Shown here one piece after another: positions 15,958 through 28,260 of a stretch of DNA of 64,000 nucleotides; position 1 is the stretch's first letter, and each line of letters begins with the position of its first letter. Below the pieces are notes generated by a model, which was not told the DNA's origin, made no database searches, and saw only the letters and a program-made list of their open reading frames with translations. Source of the DNA: Hyaloperonospora brassicae (Eukaryota > Oomycota > Peronosporomycetes > Peronosporales > Peronosporaceae); assembly GCA_947650285.1 (NCBI GenBank), contig CANTFL010000711.1, forward strand, positions 1 through 64,000. The letters run 5' to 3'. Position numbers and translations under genes: made by a program.

Positions 15958-16407
15958 ATGGTCACGATCGCGACCCCATACCTGATCAATGATCACGATC
16001 GGAACAACCTACCTGATCAATGGTCACGAAGACGATCACCTTCCTTATCAATGGTCACGATCACGACCATATATCTGATCACTGATCACGATCTCGATCG
16101 CTTCCTGATCGTGATCGCCTTGCTGGTCGCGGATCACATGGTGTGCTCCACACCAGCTTGATCGCGATCACATACCTGATCAATGGTCACGATCGCGACC
16201 CCATACCTGATCAATGATCACGATCGGAACAACCTACCTGATCAATGGTCACGAAGACGATCACCTTCCTTATCAATGGTCACGATCACGACCATATACC
16301 TGATCACTGATCACGATCTCGATCGCTTCCTGATCGTGATCGCCTTGCTGGTCGCGGATCACATGGTGTGCTCCACATCAACTTGATCGCGATCACCTAC
16401 CTGATCA
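15958..16407. repeat. Tandem 225-bp (n=5) monomers of the GACCCCATACC type
   Basis: Two near-identical 225-bp monomers start at 15,958 and 16,183, with relatives at 13,098, 14,403 and 16,702. They share the unusual spacer units reading GACCCCATACCTGATCAATG and GATCGGAACAACCTACCTG, and a CTTCCTTATCAATGG unit. This is one monomer family dispersed over ~4 kb by local exchange. Confidence 0.85.
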
Positions 16408-17170
16408 ATGATCACGATCGCGATCGCTTCCTGATCGTGATCACGATCGCGACCACATATCTGAATCACTGATCACGATCTCGATCGCTTCCTGATCGTG
16501 ATCGCCTTGCTGATCGCGGATCACATGGTGTGCTCCACACCGACTTGATCACGATCACCTACCTGATCAATGATCACGATCTCGATCATAAATCCGATCA
16601 CTGGACACGATCTCGATCGCTTCCTGATCGTGATCGCCTTGCTGATCGCGGATCACATGGTGTGCTCCACACCAGCTTGATCGCGATCACATACCTGATC
16701 AATGATCACGATCTCGATCCCATACCTGATCAATGATCACGATCGGAACCTACCTGATCAATGGTCACGAAGACGATCACCTTCCTTATCAATGGTCAAG
16801 ATCACGACCATATACCTGATCACTGATCACGATCTCGATCGCTTCCTGATCGTGATCGCCTTGCTGGTCGCGGATCACATGGTGTGCTCCACATCAACTT
16901 GATCGCGATCACCTACCTGATCAATGATAACGATCGCGATCAAATATCTGATCACTGATCACGATCTCGATCGCTTCCTGATCGTGATCGCCTTGCTGAT
17001 CGCGGATCACATGGTGTGCTCCACACCAGCTTGATCGCGATCACCTACCTGATCACTAATCACGATCACGATGACCTACCAGATCAATGATCATGATCGC
17101 GATCACATATCTAATCACTGATCACGATCTCGATTGCTTCCTGATCGTGATCGATTTGCTGATCGCGGTT

Positions 17171-18905
17171 CACATGGTGTGCTCCACACCACTTTGATCG
17201 CGATCACATGGTCAGTGCTCCACACCGATCCTTGATCGCGATCGCCTACCTGATCAATGGTCCACGATCGCGATCACATATCTGATCACTGATCACGATC
17301 TCGATCGCTTCCTGATCGTGATCGCCTTGCTGATCGCGGTTCACATGGTGTGCTCCACACCATCTTGATCGCGATCACATGGTCAGTGCTCCACACCGAC
17401 TTGATCGTGATCACCTACCTGATCAATGGTGTGCTCCACGATCGCGATCACATATCTGATCACTGATCACGATCTCGATCGCTTCCTGATCGTGATCGCC
17501 TTGCTGATCGCGGATCACATGGTGTGCTCCACATCAGCTTGATCGCGATCATCTACCTGATCAATGGTCACGATCGCGACCACATATCTGATCACTGATC
17601 ACGATCTCGATCGCTTCCTGATCGTGATCGCCTTGCTGATCGCGGATCACATGGTGTGCTCCACACCAGCTTGATCGCGATCACATATCTGATCACTGAT
17701 CACGATCTCGATCGCTTCCTGATCGTGATCGCCTTGCTGGTCGCGGATCACATGGTGTGCTCCACACCAACTTGATCGCGATCACATACCTGATCACTGG
17801 TCACGATCTCGATCACCTACCTGATCAATGGTCACGATCGCGATCACCTTCCTTATCAATGGATCACGATCGCGATCACCATACCTGATCAATGATCACG
17901 ATCACGACCACATATCTGATCACTGATCACGATCTCGATCGCTTCCTGATCGTGATCGCCTTGCTGATCGCGGATCACATGGTGTGCTCCACACCAGCTT
18001 GATCGCGATCACCTACCTGATCAATAATCGTGATCACGATGACCTACCATATCAATGATCATGATCGCGACCACATATCTGATCACTGATCACGATCTCG
18101 ATCGCTTTCTGATCGTGATCGCCTTGCTGATCGCGGTTCACATGGTGTGCTCCACACCAACTTGATCGCGATCACCTACCTGATCAATGATCGTGATCAA
18201 GATGACCAACCAGATCAATGATCATGATCGCGATCACATATCTGATCACTGATCACGATCTCGATCGCTTCCTGATCGTGATCGCCTTGCTGATCGCGGA
18301 TCACATGGTGTGCTCCACCACAAGTTGATCGCGATCATTTACCTGATCAATGGTCACGATCTCGATCACCTCCTGATCACTGATCACGATCTCGATCGCT
18401 TCCTGATCGTGATCGCCTTGCTGATCGCGGATCACATGGTGTGCTCCACACCGACTTGATCGCGATCACCTACCTGATCAATAATCGTGATCAAGATGAC
18501 CAACCAGATCAATGATCATTGATCGCGATCACATACCTGATCACTGATCACGATCTCGATTGCTTCCTGATCGTGATCGCTTTGCTGATCTCGGATCACA
18601 TGGTGTGCTCCACCACAAGTTGATCGCGATCACTTACCTGATCAATGGTCACGATCTCGATCACCTCCCTGATCACTGATCACGATCTCGATCGCTTCCT
18701 GATCGTGATCGCCTTGCTGATCGCGGATCACATGGTGTGCTCCACACCAGCTTGATCGCGATCACCTACCTGATCACGATCAATCGTGATCACGATGGCC
18801 TACCAGATCAATGATCATGATCGCGATCACATATCTGATCACTGATCACGATCTCGATCGCTTCCTGATCGTGATCGCCTTGCTGATCGCGGATCACATG
18901 GTGTG
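17171..18905. repeat. Satellite domain B: junction zone with chimeric monomers
   Basis: Between the long-monomer domain and the homogeneous 101-bp block, the monomers have irregular joints. These include partial repeats around 17,190-17,240 and 17,360-17,440, where the hairpin segment TGCTCCACACC is repeated after only a few tens of bases. Spacer units reading AATCGTGATCACGATGACC also recur (18,025, 18,190, 18,480, 18,785). It looks like a transition produced by several unequal exchanges. Confidence 0.75.
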
Positions 18906-19345
18906 CTCCACACCAACTTGATCGCGATCACATACCTGATCACTGATCACGATCTCGATCGCTTCCTGATCGTGATCGCCTTGCTGATCGCGGATCACAT
19001 GGTGTGCTCCACCAACTGATCGCGATCACATACCTGATCACTGATCACGATCTCGATCGCTTCCTGATCGTGATCGCCTTGCTGATCGCGGATCACATGG
19101 TGTGCTCCACACCAGCTAGATCGCGATCACCTACCTGATCACTGATCACGATCTCGATCGCTTCCTGATCGTGATCGCCTTGCTGATCGCGGATCACATG
19201 GTGTGCTCCACACCAGCTTGATCGCGATCACCTACCTGATCACTGATCACGATCTCGATCGCTTCCTGATCGTGATCGCCTTGCTGATCGCGGATCACAT
19301 GGTGTGCTCCACACCAACTTGATCGCGATCACATACCTGATCACT

Positions 19346-19378
19346 GATCACGATCTCGATCGCTTCCTGATCGTGATC
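19346..19378. other. 10-bp inverted repeat in the satellite core (representative copy)
   Basis: GATCACGATC, 13 bases, then GATCGTGATC: the arms are perfect reverse complements. The loop is TCGATCGCTTCCT. The structure occurs in nearly every monomer of the 56-kb array; it is given here once. It could extrude as a cruciform or fold in a transcript, but the arms may be a by-product of GATC-rich sub-repeats. Confidence 0.85.
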
Positions 19379-19390
19379 GCCTTGCTGATC

Positions 19391-19407
19391 GCGGATCACA
19401 TGGTGTG
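19391..19407. other. 7-bp/3-nt perfect hairpin, the only GATC-free part of the monomer (representative copy)
   Basis: TGGTGTG-CTC-CACACCA is a perfect 7-bp stem with a 3-base loop. It sits inside the ~22-bp segment that has no GATC, while GATC otherwise recurs every 6-13 bp. It is present in nearly all monomers. Variants in domain A (TGGTATG, TGGTCTG, CCATACCA, CCACATCA) break or weaken one arm without a matching change in the other. Confidence 0.85.
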
Positions 19408-22400
19408 CTCCACACCAACTTGATCGCGATCACATACCTGATCACTGATCACGATCTCGATCGCTTCCTGATCGTGATCGCCTTGCTGATCGCGGATCAC
19501 ATGGTGTGCTCCACACCAACTTGATCGCGATCACATACCTGATCACTGATCACGATCTCGATCGCTTCCTGATCGTGATCGCCTTGCTGATCGCGGATCA
19601 CATGGTGTGCTCCACACCAACTTGATCGCGATCACCTACCTGATCACTGATCACGATCTCGATCGCTTCCTGATCGTGATCGCCTTGCTGATCGCGGATC
19701 ACATGGTGTGCTCCACACCAACTTGATCGCGATCACATACCTGATCACTGATCACGATCTCGATCGCTTCCTGATCGTGATCGCCTTGCTGATCGCGGAT
19801 CACATGGTGTGCTCCACACCAACTTGATCGCGATCACATACCTGATCACTGATCACGATCTCGATCGCTTCCTGATCGTGATCGCCTTGCTGATCGCGGA
19901 TCACATGGTGTGCTCCACACCAACTTGATCGCGATCACATACCTGATCACTGATCACGATCTCGATCGCTTCCTGATCGTGATCGCCTTGCTGATCGCGG
20001 ATCACATGGTGTGCTCCACACCAACTTGATCGCGATCACATACCTGATCACTGATCACGATCTCGATCGCTTCCTGATCGTGATCGCCTTGCTGATCGCG
20101 GATCACATGGTGTGCTCCACACCAACTTGATCGCGATCACATACCTGATCACTGATCACGATCTCGATCGCTTCCTGATCGTGATCGCCTTGCTGATCGC
20201 GGATCACATGGTGTGCTCCACACCAACTTGATCGCGATCACATACCTGATCACTGATCACGATCTCGATCGCTTCCTGATCGTGATCGCCTTGCTGATCG
20301 CGGATCACATGGTGTGCTCCACACCAGCTTGATCGCGATCACATACCTGATCACTGATCACGATCTCGATCGCTTCCTGATCGTGATCGCCTTGCTGATC
20401 GCGGATCACATGGTGTGCTCCACACCAGCTTGATCGCGATCACATACCTGATCACTGATCACGATCTCGATCGCTTCCTGATCGTGATCGCCTTGCTGAT
20501 CGCGGATCACATGGTGTGCTCCACACCAGCTTGATCGCGATCACATACCTGATCACTGATCACGATCTCGATCGCTTCCTGATCGTGATCGCCTTGCTGA
20601 TCGCGGATCACATGGTGTGCTCCACACCAGCTTGATCGCGATCACATACCTGATCACTGATCACGATCTCGATCGCTTCCTGATCGTGATCGCCTTGCTG
20701 ATCGCGGATCACATGGTGTGCTCCACACCAACTTGATCGCGATCACATACCTGATCACTGATCACGATCTCGATCGCTTCCTGATCGTGATCGCCTTGCT
20801 GATCGCGGATCACATGGTGTGCTCCACACCAACTTGATCGCGATCACATACCTGATCACTGATCACGATCTCGATCGCTTCCTGATCGTGATCGCCTTGC
20901 TGATCGCGGATCACATGGTGTGCTCCACACCAGCTTGATCGCGATCGATCGCGATCACATGCCTGATCACTGATCACGATCTCGATCGCTTCCTGATCGT
21001 GATCGCCTTGCTGATCGCGGATCACATGGTGTGCTCCACACCAACTTGATCGCGATCACATACCTGATCACTGATCACGATCTCGATCGCTTCCTGATCG
21101 TGATCGCCTTGCTGATCGCGGATCACATGGTGTGCTCCACACCAGCTTGATCGCGATCACATACCTGATCACTGATCACGATCTCGATCGCTTCCTGATC
21201 GTGATCGCCTTGCTGATCGCGGATCACATGGTGTGCTCCACACCAACTTGATCGCGATCACATACCTGATCACTGATCACGATCTCGATCGCTTCCTGAT
21301 CGTGATCGCCTTGCTGATCGCGGATCACATGGTGTGCTCCACACCAGCTTGATCGCGATCACATACCTGATCACTGATCACGATCTCGATCGCTTCCTGA
21401 TCGTGATCGCCTTGCTGATCGCGGATCACATGGTGTGCTCCACACCAACTTGATCGCGATCACATACCTGATCACTGATCACGATCTCGATCGCTTCCTG
21501 ATCGTGATCGCCTTGCTGATCGCGGATCACATGGTGTGCTCCACACCAACTTGATCGCGATCACATACCTGATCACTGATCACGATCTCGATCGCTTCCT
21601 GATCGTGATCGCCTTGCTGATCGCGGATCACATGGTGTGCTCCACACCAACTTGATCGCGATCACATACCTGATCACTGATCACGATCTCGATCGCTTCC
21701 TGATCGTGATCGCCTTGCTGATCGCGGATCACATGGTGTGCTCCACACCAACTTGATCGCGATCACATACCTGATCACTGATCACGATCTCGATCGCTTC
21801 CTGATCGTGATCGCCTTGCTGATCGCGGATCACATGGTGTGCTCCACACCAACTTGATCGCGATCACATACCTGATCACTGATCACGATCTCGATCGCTT
21901 CCTGATCGTGATCGCCTTGCTGATCGCGGATCACATGGTGTGCTCCACACCAACTTGATCGCGATCACATACCTGATCACTGATCACGATCTCGATCGCT
22001 TCCTGATCGTGATCGCCTTGCTGATCGCGGATCACATGGTGTGCTCCACACCAACTTGATCGCGATCACATACCTGATCACTGATCACGATCTCGATCGC
22101 TTCCTGATCGTGATCGCCTTGCTGATCGCGGATCACATGGTGTGCTCCACACCAGCTTGATCGCGATCACATACCTGATCACTGATCACGATCTCGATCG
22201 CTTCCTGATCGTGATCGCCTTGCTGATCGCGGATCACATGGTGTGCTCCACACCAACTTGATCGCGATCACATACCTGATCACTGATCACGATCTCGATC
22301 GCTTCCTGATCGTGATCGCCTTGCTGATCGCGGATCACATGGTGTGCTCCACACCAGCTTGATCGCGATCACATACCTGATCACTGATCACGATCTCGAT

Positions 22401-24806
22401 CGCTTCCTGATCGTGATCGCCTTGCTGATCGCGGATCACATGGTGTGCTCCACACCAACTTGATCGCGATCACATACCTGATCACTGATCACGATCTCGA
22501 TCGCTTCCTGATCGTGATCGCCTTGCTGATCGCGGATCACATGGTGTGCTCCACACCAACTTGATCGCGATCACATACCTGATCACTGATCACGATCTCG
22601 ATCGCTTCCTGATCGTGATCGCCTTGCTGATCGCGGATCACATGGTGTGCTCCACACCAACTTGATCGCGATCACATACCTGATCACTGATCACGATCTC
22701 GATCGCTTCCTGATCGTGATCGCCTTGCTGATCGCGGATCACATGGTGTGCTCCACACCAACTTGATCGCGATCACATACCTGATCACTGATCACGATCT
22801 CGATCGCTTCCTGATCGTGATCGCCTTGCTGATCGCGGATCACATGGTGTGCTCCACACCAGCTTGATCGCGATCACATACCTGATCACTGATCACGATC
22901 TCGATCGCTTCCTGATCGTGATCGCCTTGCTGATCGCGGATCACATGGTGTGCTCCACACCAACTTGATCGCGATCACATACCTGATCACTGATCACGAT
23001 CTCGATCGCTTCCTGATCGTGATCGCCTTGCTGATCGCGGATCACATGGTGTGCTCCACACCAACTTGATCGCGATCACATACCTGATCACTGATCACGA
23101 TCTCGATCGCTTCCTGATCGTGATCGCCTTGCTGATCGCGGATCACATGGTGTGCTCCACACCAACTTGATCGCGATCACATACCTGATAATGGTACGAT
23201 CGCGATCACATACCTGATCACTGATCACGATCTCGATCGCTTCCTGATCGTGATCGCCTTGCTGATCGCGGATCACATGGTGTGCTCCACACCAACTTGA
23301 TCGCGATCACATACCTGATCACTGATCACGATCTCGATCGCTTCCTGATCGTGATCGCCTTGCTGATCGCGGATCACATGGTGTGCTCCACACCAACTTG
23401 ATCGCGATCACATACCTGATCACTGATCACGATCTCGATCGCTTCCTGATCGTGATCGCCTTGCTGATCGCGGATCACATGGTGTGCTCCACACCAACTT
23501 GATCGCGATCACATACCTGATCACTGATCACGATCTCGATCGCTTCCTGATCGTGATCGCCTTGCTGATCGCGGATCACATGGTGTGCTCCACACCAACT
23601 TGATCGCGATCACATACCTGATCACTGATCACGATCTCGATCGCTTCCTGATCGTGATCGCCTTGCTGATCGCGGATCACATGGTGTGCTCCACACCAAC
23701 CTGATCGCGATCACATACCTGATCACTGATCACGATCTCGATCGCTTCCTGATCGTGATCGCCTTGCTGATCGCGGATCACATGGTGTGCTCCACACCAA
23801 CTTGATCGCGATCACATACCTGATCACTGATCACGATCTCGATCGCTTCCTGATCGTGATCGCCTTGCTGATCGCGGATCACATGGTGTGCTCCACACCA
23901 ACTTGATCGCGATCACATACCTGATCACTGATCACGATCTCGATCGCTTCCTGATCGTGATCGCCTTGCTGATCGCGGATCACATGGTGTGCTCCACACC
24001 AACTTGATCGCGATCACATACCTGATCACTGATCACGATCTCGATCGCTTCCTGATCGTGATCGCCTTGCTGATCGCGGATCACATGGTGTGCTCCACAC
24101 CAACTTGATCGCGATCACATACCTGATCACTGATCACGATCTCGATCGCTTCCTGATCGTGATCGCCTTGCTGATCGCGGATCACATGGTGTGCTCCACA
24201 CCAACTTGATCGCGATCACATACCTGATCGCTGATCACTGATCACGATCTCGATCGCTTCCTGATCGTGATCGCCTTGCTGATCGCGGATCACATGGTGT
24301 GCTCCACACCAACTCGATCGCGATCACATACCTGATCACTGATCACGATCTCGATCGCTTCCTGATCGTGATCGCCTTGCTGATCGCGGATCACATGGTG
24401 TGCTCCACACCAACTTGATCGCGATCACATACCTGATCACTGATCACGATCTCGATCGCTTCCTGATCGTGATCGCCTTGCTGATCGCGGATCACATGGT
24501 GTGCTCCACACCAACTTGATCGCGATCACATACCTGATCACTGATCACGATCTCGATCGCTTCCTGATCGTGATCGCCTTGCTGATCGCGGATCACATGG
24601 TGTGCTCCACACCAACTTGATCGCGATCACATACCTGATCACTGATCACGATCTCGATCGCTTCCTGATCGTGATCGCCTTGCTGATCGCGGATCACATG
24701 GTGTGCTCCACACCAACTTGATCGCGATCACATACCTGATCACTGATCACGATCTCGATCGCTTCCTGATCGTGATCGCCTTGCTGATCGCGGATCACAT
24801 GGTGTG

Positions 24807-27800
24807 CTCCACACCAACTTGATCGCGATCACATACCTGATATGTACGATCGCGATCACTGATCACGATCTCGATCGCTTCCTGATCGTGATCGCCTTGC
24901 TGATCGCGGATCACATGGTGTGCTCCACACCAACTGATCGCGATCACATACCTGATCACTGATCACGATCTCGATCGCTTTCTGATCGTGATCGCCTTGC
25001 TGATCGCGGATCACATGGTGTGCTCCACACCAACTTGATCGCGATCACATACCTGATCACTGATCACGATCTCGATCGCTTCCTGATCGTGATCGCCTTG
25101 CTGATCGCGGATCACATGGTGTGCTCCACACCAACTTGATCGCGATCACATACCTGATCACTGATCACGATCTCGATCGCTTCCTGATCGTGATCGCCTT
25201 GCTGATCGCGGATCACATGGTGTGCTCCACACCAACTTGATCGCGATCACATACCTGATCACTGATCACGATCTCGATCGCTTCCTGATCGTGATCGCCT
25301 TGCTGATCGCGGATCACATGGTGTGCTCCACACCAACTTGATCGCGATCACATACCTGATCACTGATCGTGATCTCGATCGACCAACCTGATCAATGATC
25401 ATGATCGCGATCACATACCTGATCACTGATCACGATCTCGATCGCTTCCTGATCGTGATCGCCTTGCTGATCGCGGATCACATGGTGTGCTCCACCCCAA
25501 CTTGATCGCGATCATACCTGATAGAGATCGCGATCACATACCTGATCACTGATCACGATCTCGATCGCTTCCTGATCGTGATCGCCTTGCTGATCGCGGA
25601 TCACATGGTGTGCTCCACACCAACTTGATCGCGATCACATACACTGATCACTGATCACGATCTCGATCGCTTCCTGATCGTGATCGCCTTGCTGATCGCG
25701 GATCACATGGTGTGCTCCACACCAACTTGATCGCGATCACCTACCTGCGATCACTGATCACGATCTCGATCGCTTCCTGATCGTGATCGCCTTGCTGATC
25801 GCGGATCACATGGTGTGCTCCACACCAACTTGATCGCGATCACATACCTGATCACGCGATCACATACCTGATCACTGATCACGATCTCGATCGCTTCCTG
25901 ATCGTGATCGCCTTGCTGATCGCGGATCACATGGTGTGCTCCACACCAACTTGATCGCGATCACTACCTGATCAGTAGATACCACATACCTGATCACTGA
26001 TCACGATCTCGATCGCTTCCTGATCGTGATCGCCTTGCTGATCGCGGATCACATGGTGTGCTCCACACCAACTTGATGATAGAAGATCGCGATCACATAC
26101 CTGATCACTGATCACGATCTCGATCGCTTCCTGATCGTGATCGCCTTGCTGATCGCGGATCACATGGTGTGCTCCACACCAACTTGATCGCGATCACCTA
26201 CCTGATCACTGATCGGATCACGATGACACCAGATCAATGATCATGATCGCGATCACATATCTGATCGCTGATCACGATCTCGATCGCTTCCTGATCGTGA
26301 TCGCCTTGCTGATCGCGGATCACATGGTGTGCTCCACCCCAACTTGATCGCGATCATTACCTGATCAATGGTAGATCGCGATCACCTCCCTGATCACTGA
26401 TCACGATCTCGATCGCTTTCTGATCGTGATCGCCTTGCTGATCGCGGATCACATGGTGTGCTCCACACCAACTTGATCGCGATCACCTACCTGATCACTG
26501 ATCGTGATCTCGATGACCAACCAGATCAATGATCATGATCGCGATCACATACCTGATCACTGATCACGATCTCGATCGCTTCCTGATCGTGATCGCCTTG
26601 CTGATCGCGGATCACATGGTGTGCTCCACACCATTTTGATCGCGATCGCCTTGCTGATCGCGGATCACATGGTGTGCTCCACACCGACTTGATCGCGATC
26701 ACCTACCTGATCAATGGTCACGATCGCGATCACATACCTGATCACTGATCACGATCTCGATCGCTTCCTGATCGTGATCGCCTTGCTGATCGCGGATCAC
26801 ATGGTGTGCTCCACACCAACTTGATCGCGATTGATAGAGATCCACCACATACCTGATCACTGATCACGATCTCGATCGCTTCCCGATCGTGATCGCCTTG
26901 CTGATCGCGGATCACATGGTGTGCTCCACACCAACTTGATCGCGATCACCTACCTGATCAATGTACGATCGCGACCACATACCTGATCACTGATCACGAT
27001 CTCGATCGCTTCCTGATCGTGATCGCCTTGCTGATCGCGGATCACATGGTGTGCTCCACCACAACTTGATCGCGATCACCTACCTGATCAATGGTCACGA
27101 TCACGACCACATATCTGATCACTGATCACGATCTCGATCGCTTCCTGATCGTGATCGCCTTGCTGATCGCGGATCACATGGTGTGCTCCACACCAACTTG
27201 ATCGCGATCACATACCTGATCACTGATCGTGATCACGATGACCATCCTGATCAATGATCATGATCGCGATCACATACCTGATCACTGATCACGATCTCGA
27301 TCGCTTCCTGATCGTGATCGCCTTGCTGATCGCGGATCACATGGTGTGCTCCACCCCAACTTGATCGCGATCATTTACCTGATCAATGGTAGATCGCGAT
27401 CACCTCCCTGATCACTGATCACGATCTCGATCGCTTTCTGATCGTGATCGCCTTGCTGATCGCGGATCACATGGTGTGCTCCACACCAGCTTGATCGCGA
27501 TCACCTACCTGATCAATAATCGTGATCACGATGACAACCAGATCATGATCATGATCGCGATCACATACCTGATCACTGATCACGATCTCGATCGCTTCCT
27601 GATCGTGATCGCCTTGCTGATCGCGGATCACATGGTGTGCTCCACACCAACTTGATCGCGATCGCCTTGCTGATCGCGGTTCACATGGTGTGCTTCACAC
27701 CAGCTTGATCGCGATCGCCTACCTGATCAATGGTCCACGATCGCGATCACATACCTGATCACTGATCACGATCTCGATCGCTTCCTGATCGTGATCGCCT

Positions 27801-28260
27801 TGCTGATCGCGGATCACATGGTGTGCTCCACCACCAACTTGATCGCGATCACTTACCTGATCACTGATCACGATCTCGATCACTTCCTATCGTGATCTGC
27901 TGATCACTTGATCGCGATCACATACCTGATCACTGATCACGATCTCGATCGCTTCCTGATCGTGATCGCCTTGCTGATCGCGGATCACATGGTGTGCTCC
28001 ACACCAACTTGATCGCGATCACCTACCTGATCATGTAGATGCGACACATACCTGATCACTGATCACGATCTCGATCGCTTCCTGATCGTGATCGCCTTGC
28101 TGATCGCGGATCACATGGTGTGCTCCACACCAACTTGATCGCGATCCTACTGATAGGTAGATCACACATACCTGATCACTGATCACGATCTCGATCGCTT
28201 CCTGATCGTGATCGCCTTGCTGATCGCGGATCACATGGTGTGCTCCACACCAACTTGATC
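24807..28260. repeat. Satellite domain D: 101-bp cores with irregular linkers
   Basis: The portion from ACATACCTGATCACTGATCAC through CACACCAACTTGATCGCG stays essentially invariant. The segment joining successive copies is short, variable and often unrelated to the 31-bp consensus, for example TGATATGTACGATCGCG (24,839), TGATGATAGAAGATCGCG (26,075), CTGATCAGTAGATACC (25,968), TGATCATGTAGATGCG (28,029) and CCTACTGATAGGTAGATC (28,146). All the disorder is confined to the joints. This could be biological or an assembly artefact. Confidence 0.85.

Larger units (their letters stand above)
1..17170. repeat. Satellite domain A: divergent long monomers (n=2-5)
   Basis: Monomers here are long and differ from each other. 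Landmarks at 889, 1083, 1277, 1471, 1665 and 1859 are each exactly 194 bp apart (n=4), and the next step to 2022 is 163 bp (n=3). Landmarks at 9219, 9444, 9576 and 9801 give 225, 132 and 225 bp. Domain-specific variants include spacers reading GACCCCATTCCTGATCAATG, cores reading CTTTTCGATCGTGATC, and CCACATCAACTTGGTCACG in place of CCACACCAACTTGATCGCG. High divergence plus local duplications is what is expected of an older, less homogenised part of an array. Confidence 0.9.
18906..24806. repeat. Satellite domain C: 58 near-identical 101-bp monomers (n=1)
   Basis: Between landmark positions 18,906 and 24,807 there are 58 monomers, 54 of them exactly 101 bp. The exceptions are 98 bp (ending 19,105), 111 bp (20,923-21,034; extra GATCGATCGC), 130 bp (23,155-23,285; an n=2-like monomer with ATAATGGTACGATCGCG) and 108 bp (24,194-24,302). 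Almost the only other variation is A/G in CACCAACTTG versus CACCAGCTTG. Each monomer is the 70-bp core plus a single 31-bp spacer, so this block arose by loss of all but one spacer followed by recent amplification. It is the most homogenised part of the array. 101 bp is not a multiple of three, so reading frames rotate through it. Confidence 0.95.

Noticed and set aside
20810..21025. Minus-strand repeat frames beginning MIRDQQGDHDQEAIEIVISDQ, recurring at many places, as a repeat-protein family.
   Set aside because: They are the reverse translation of the same 70-bp core. 101 bp is not a multiple of three, so the frame cannot continue through consecutive monomers.
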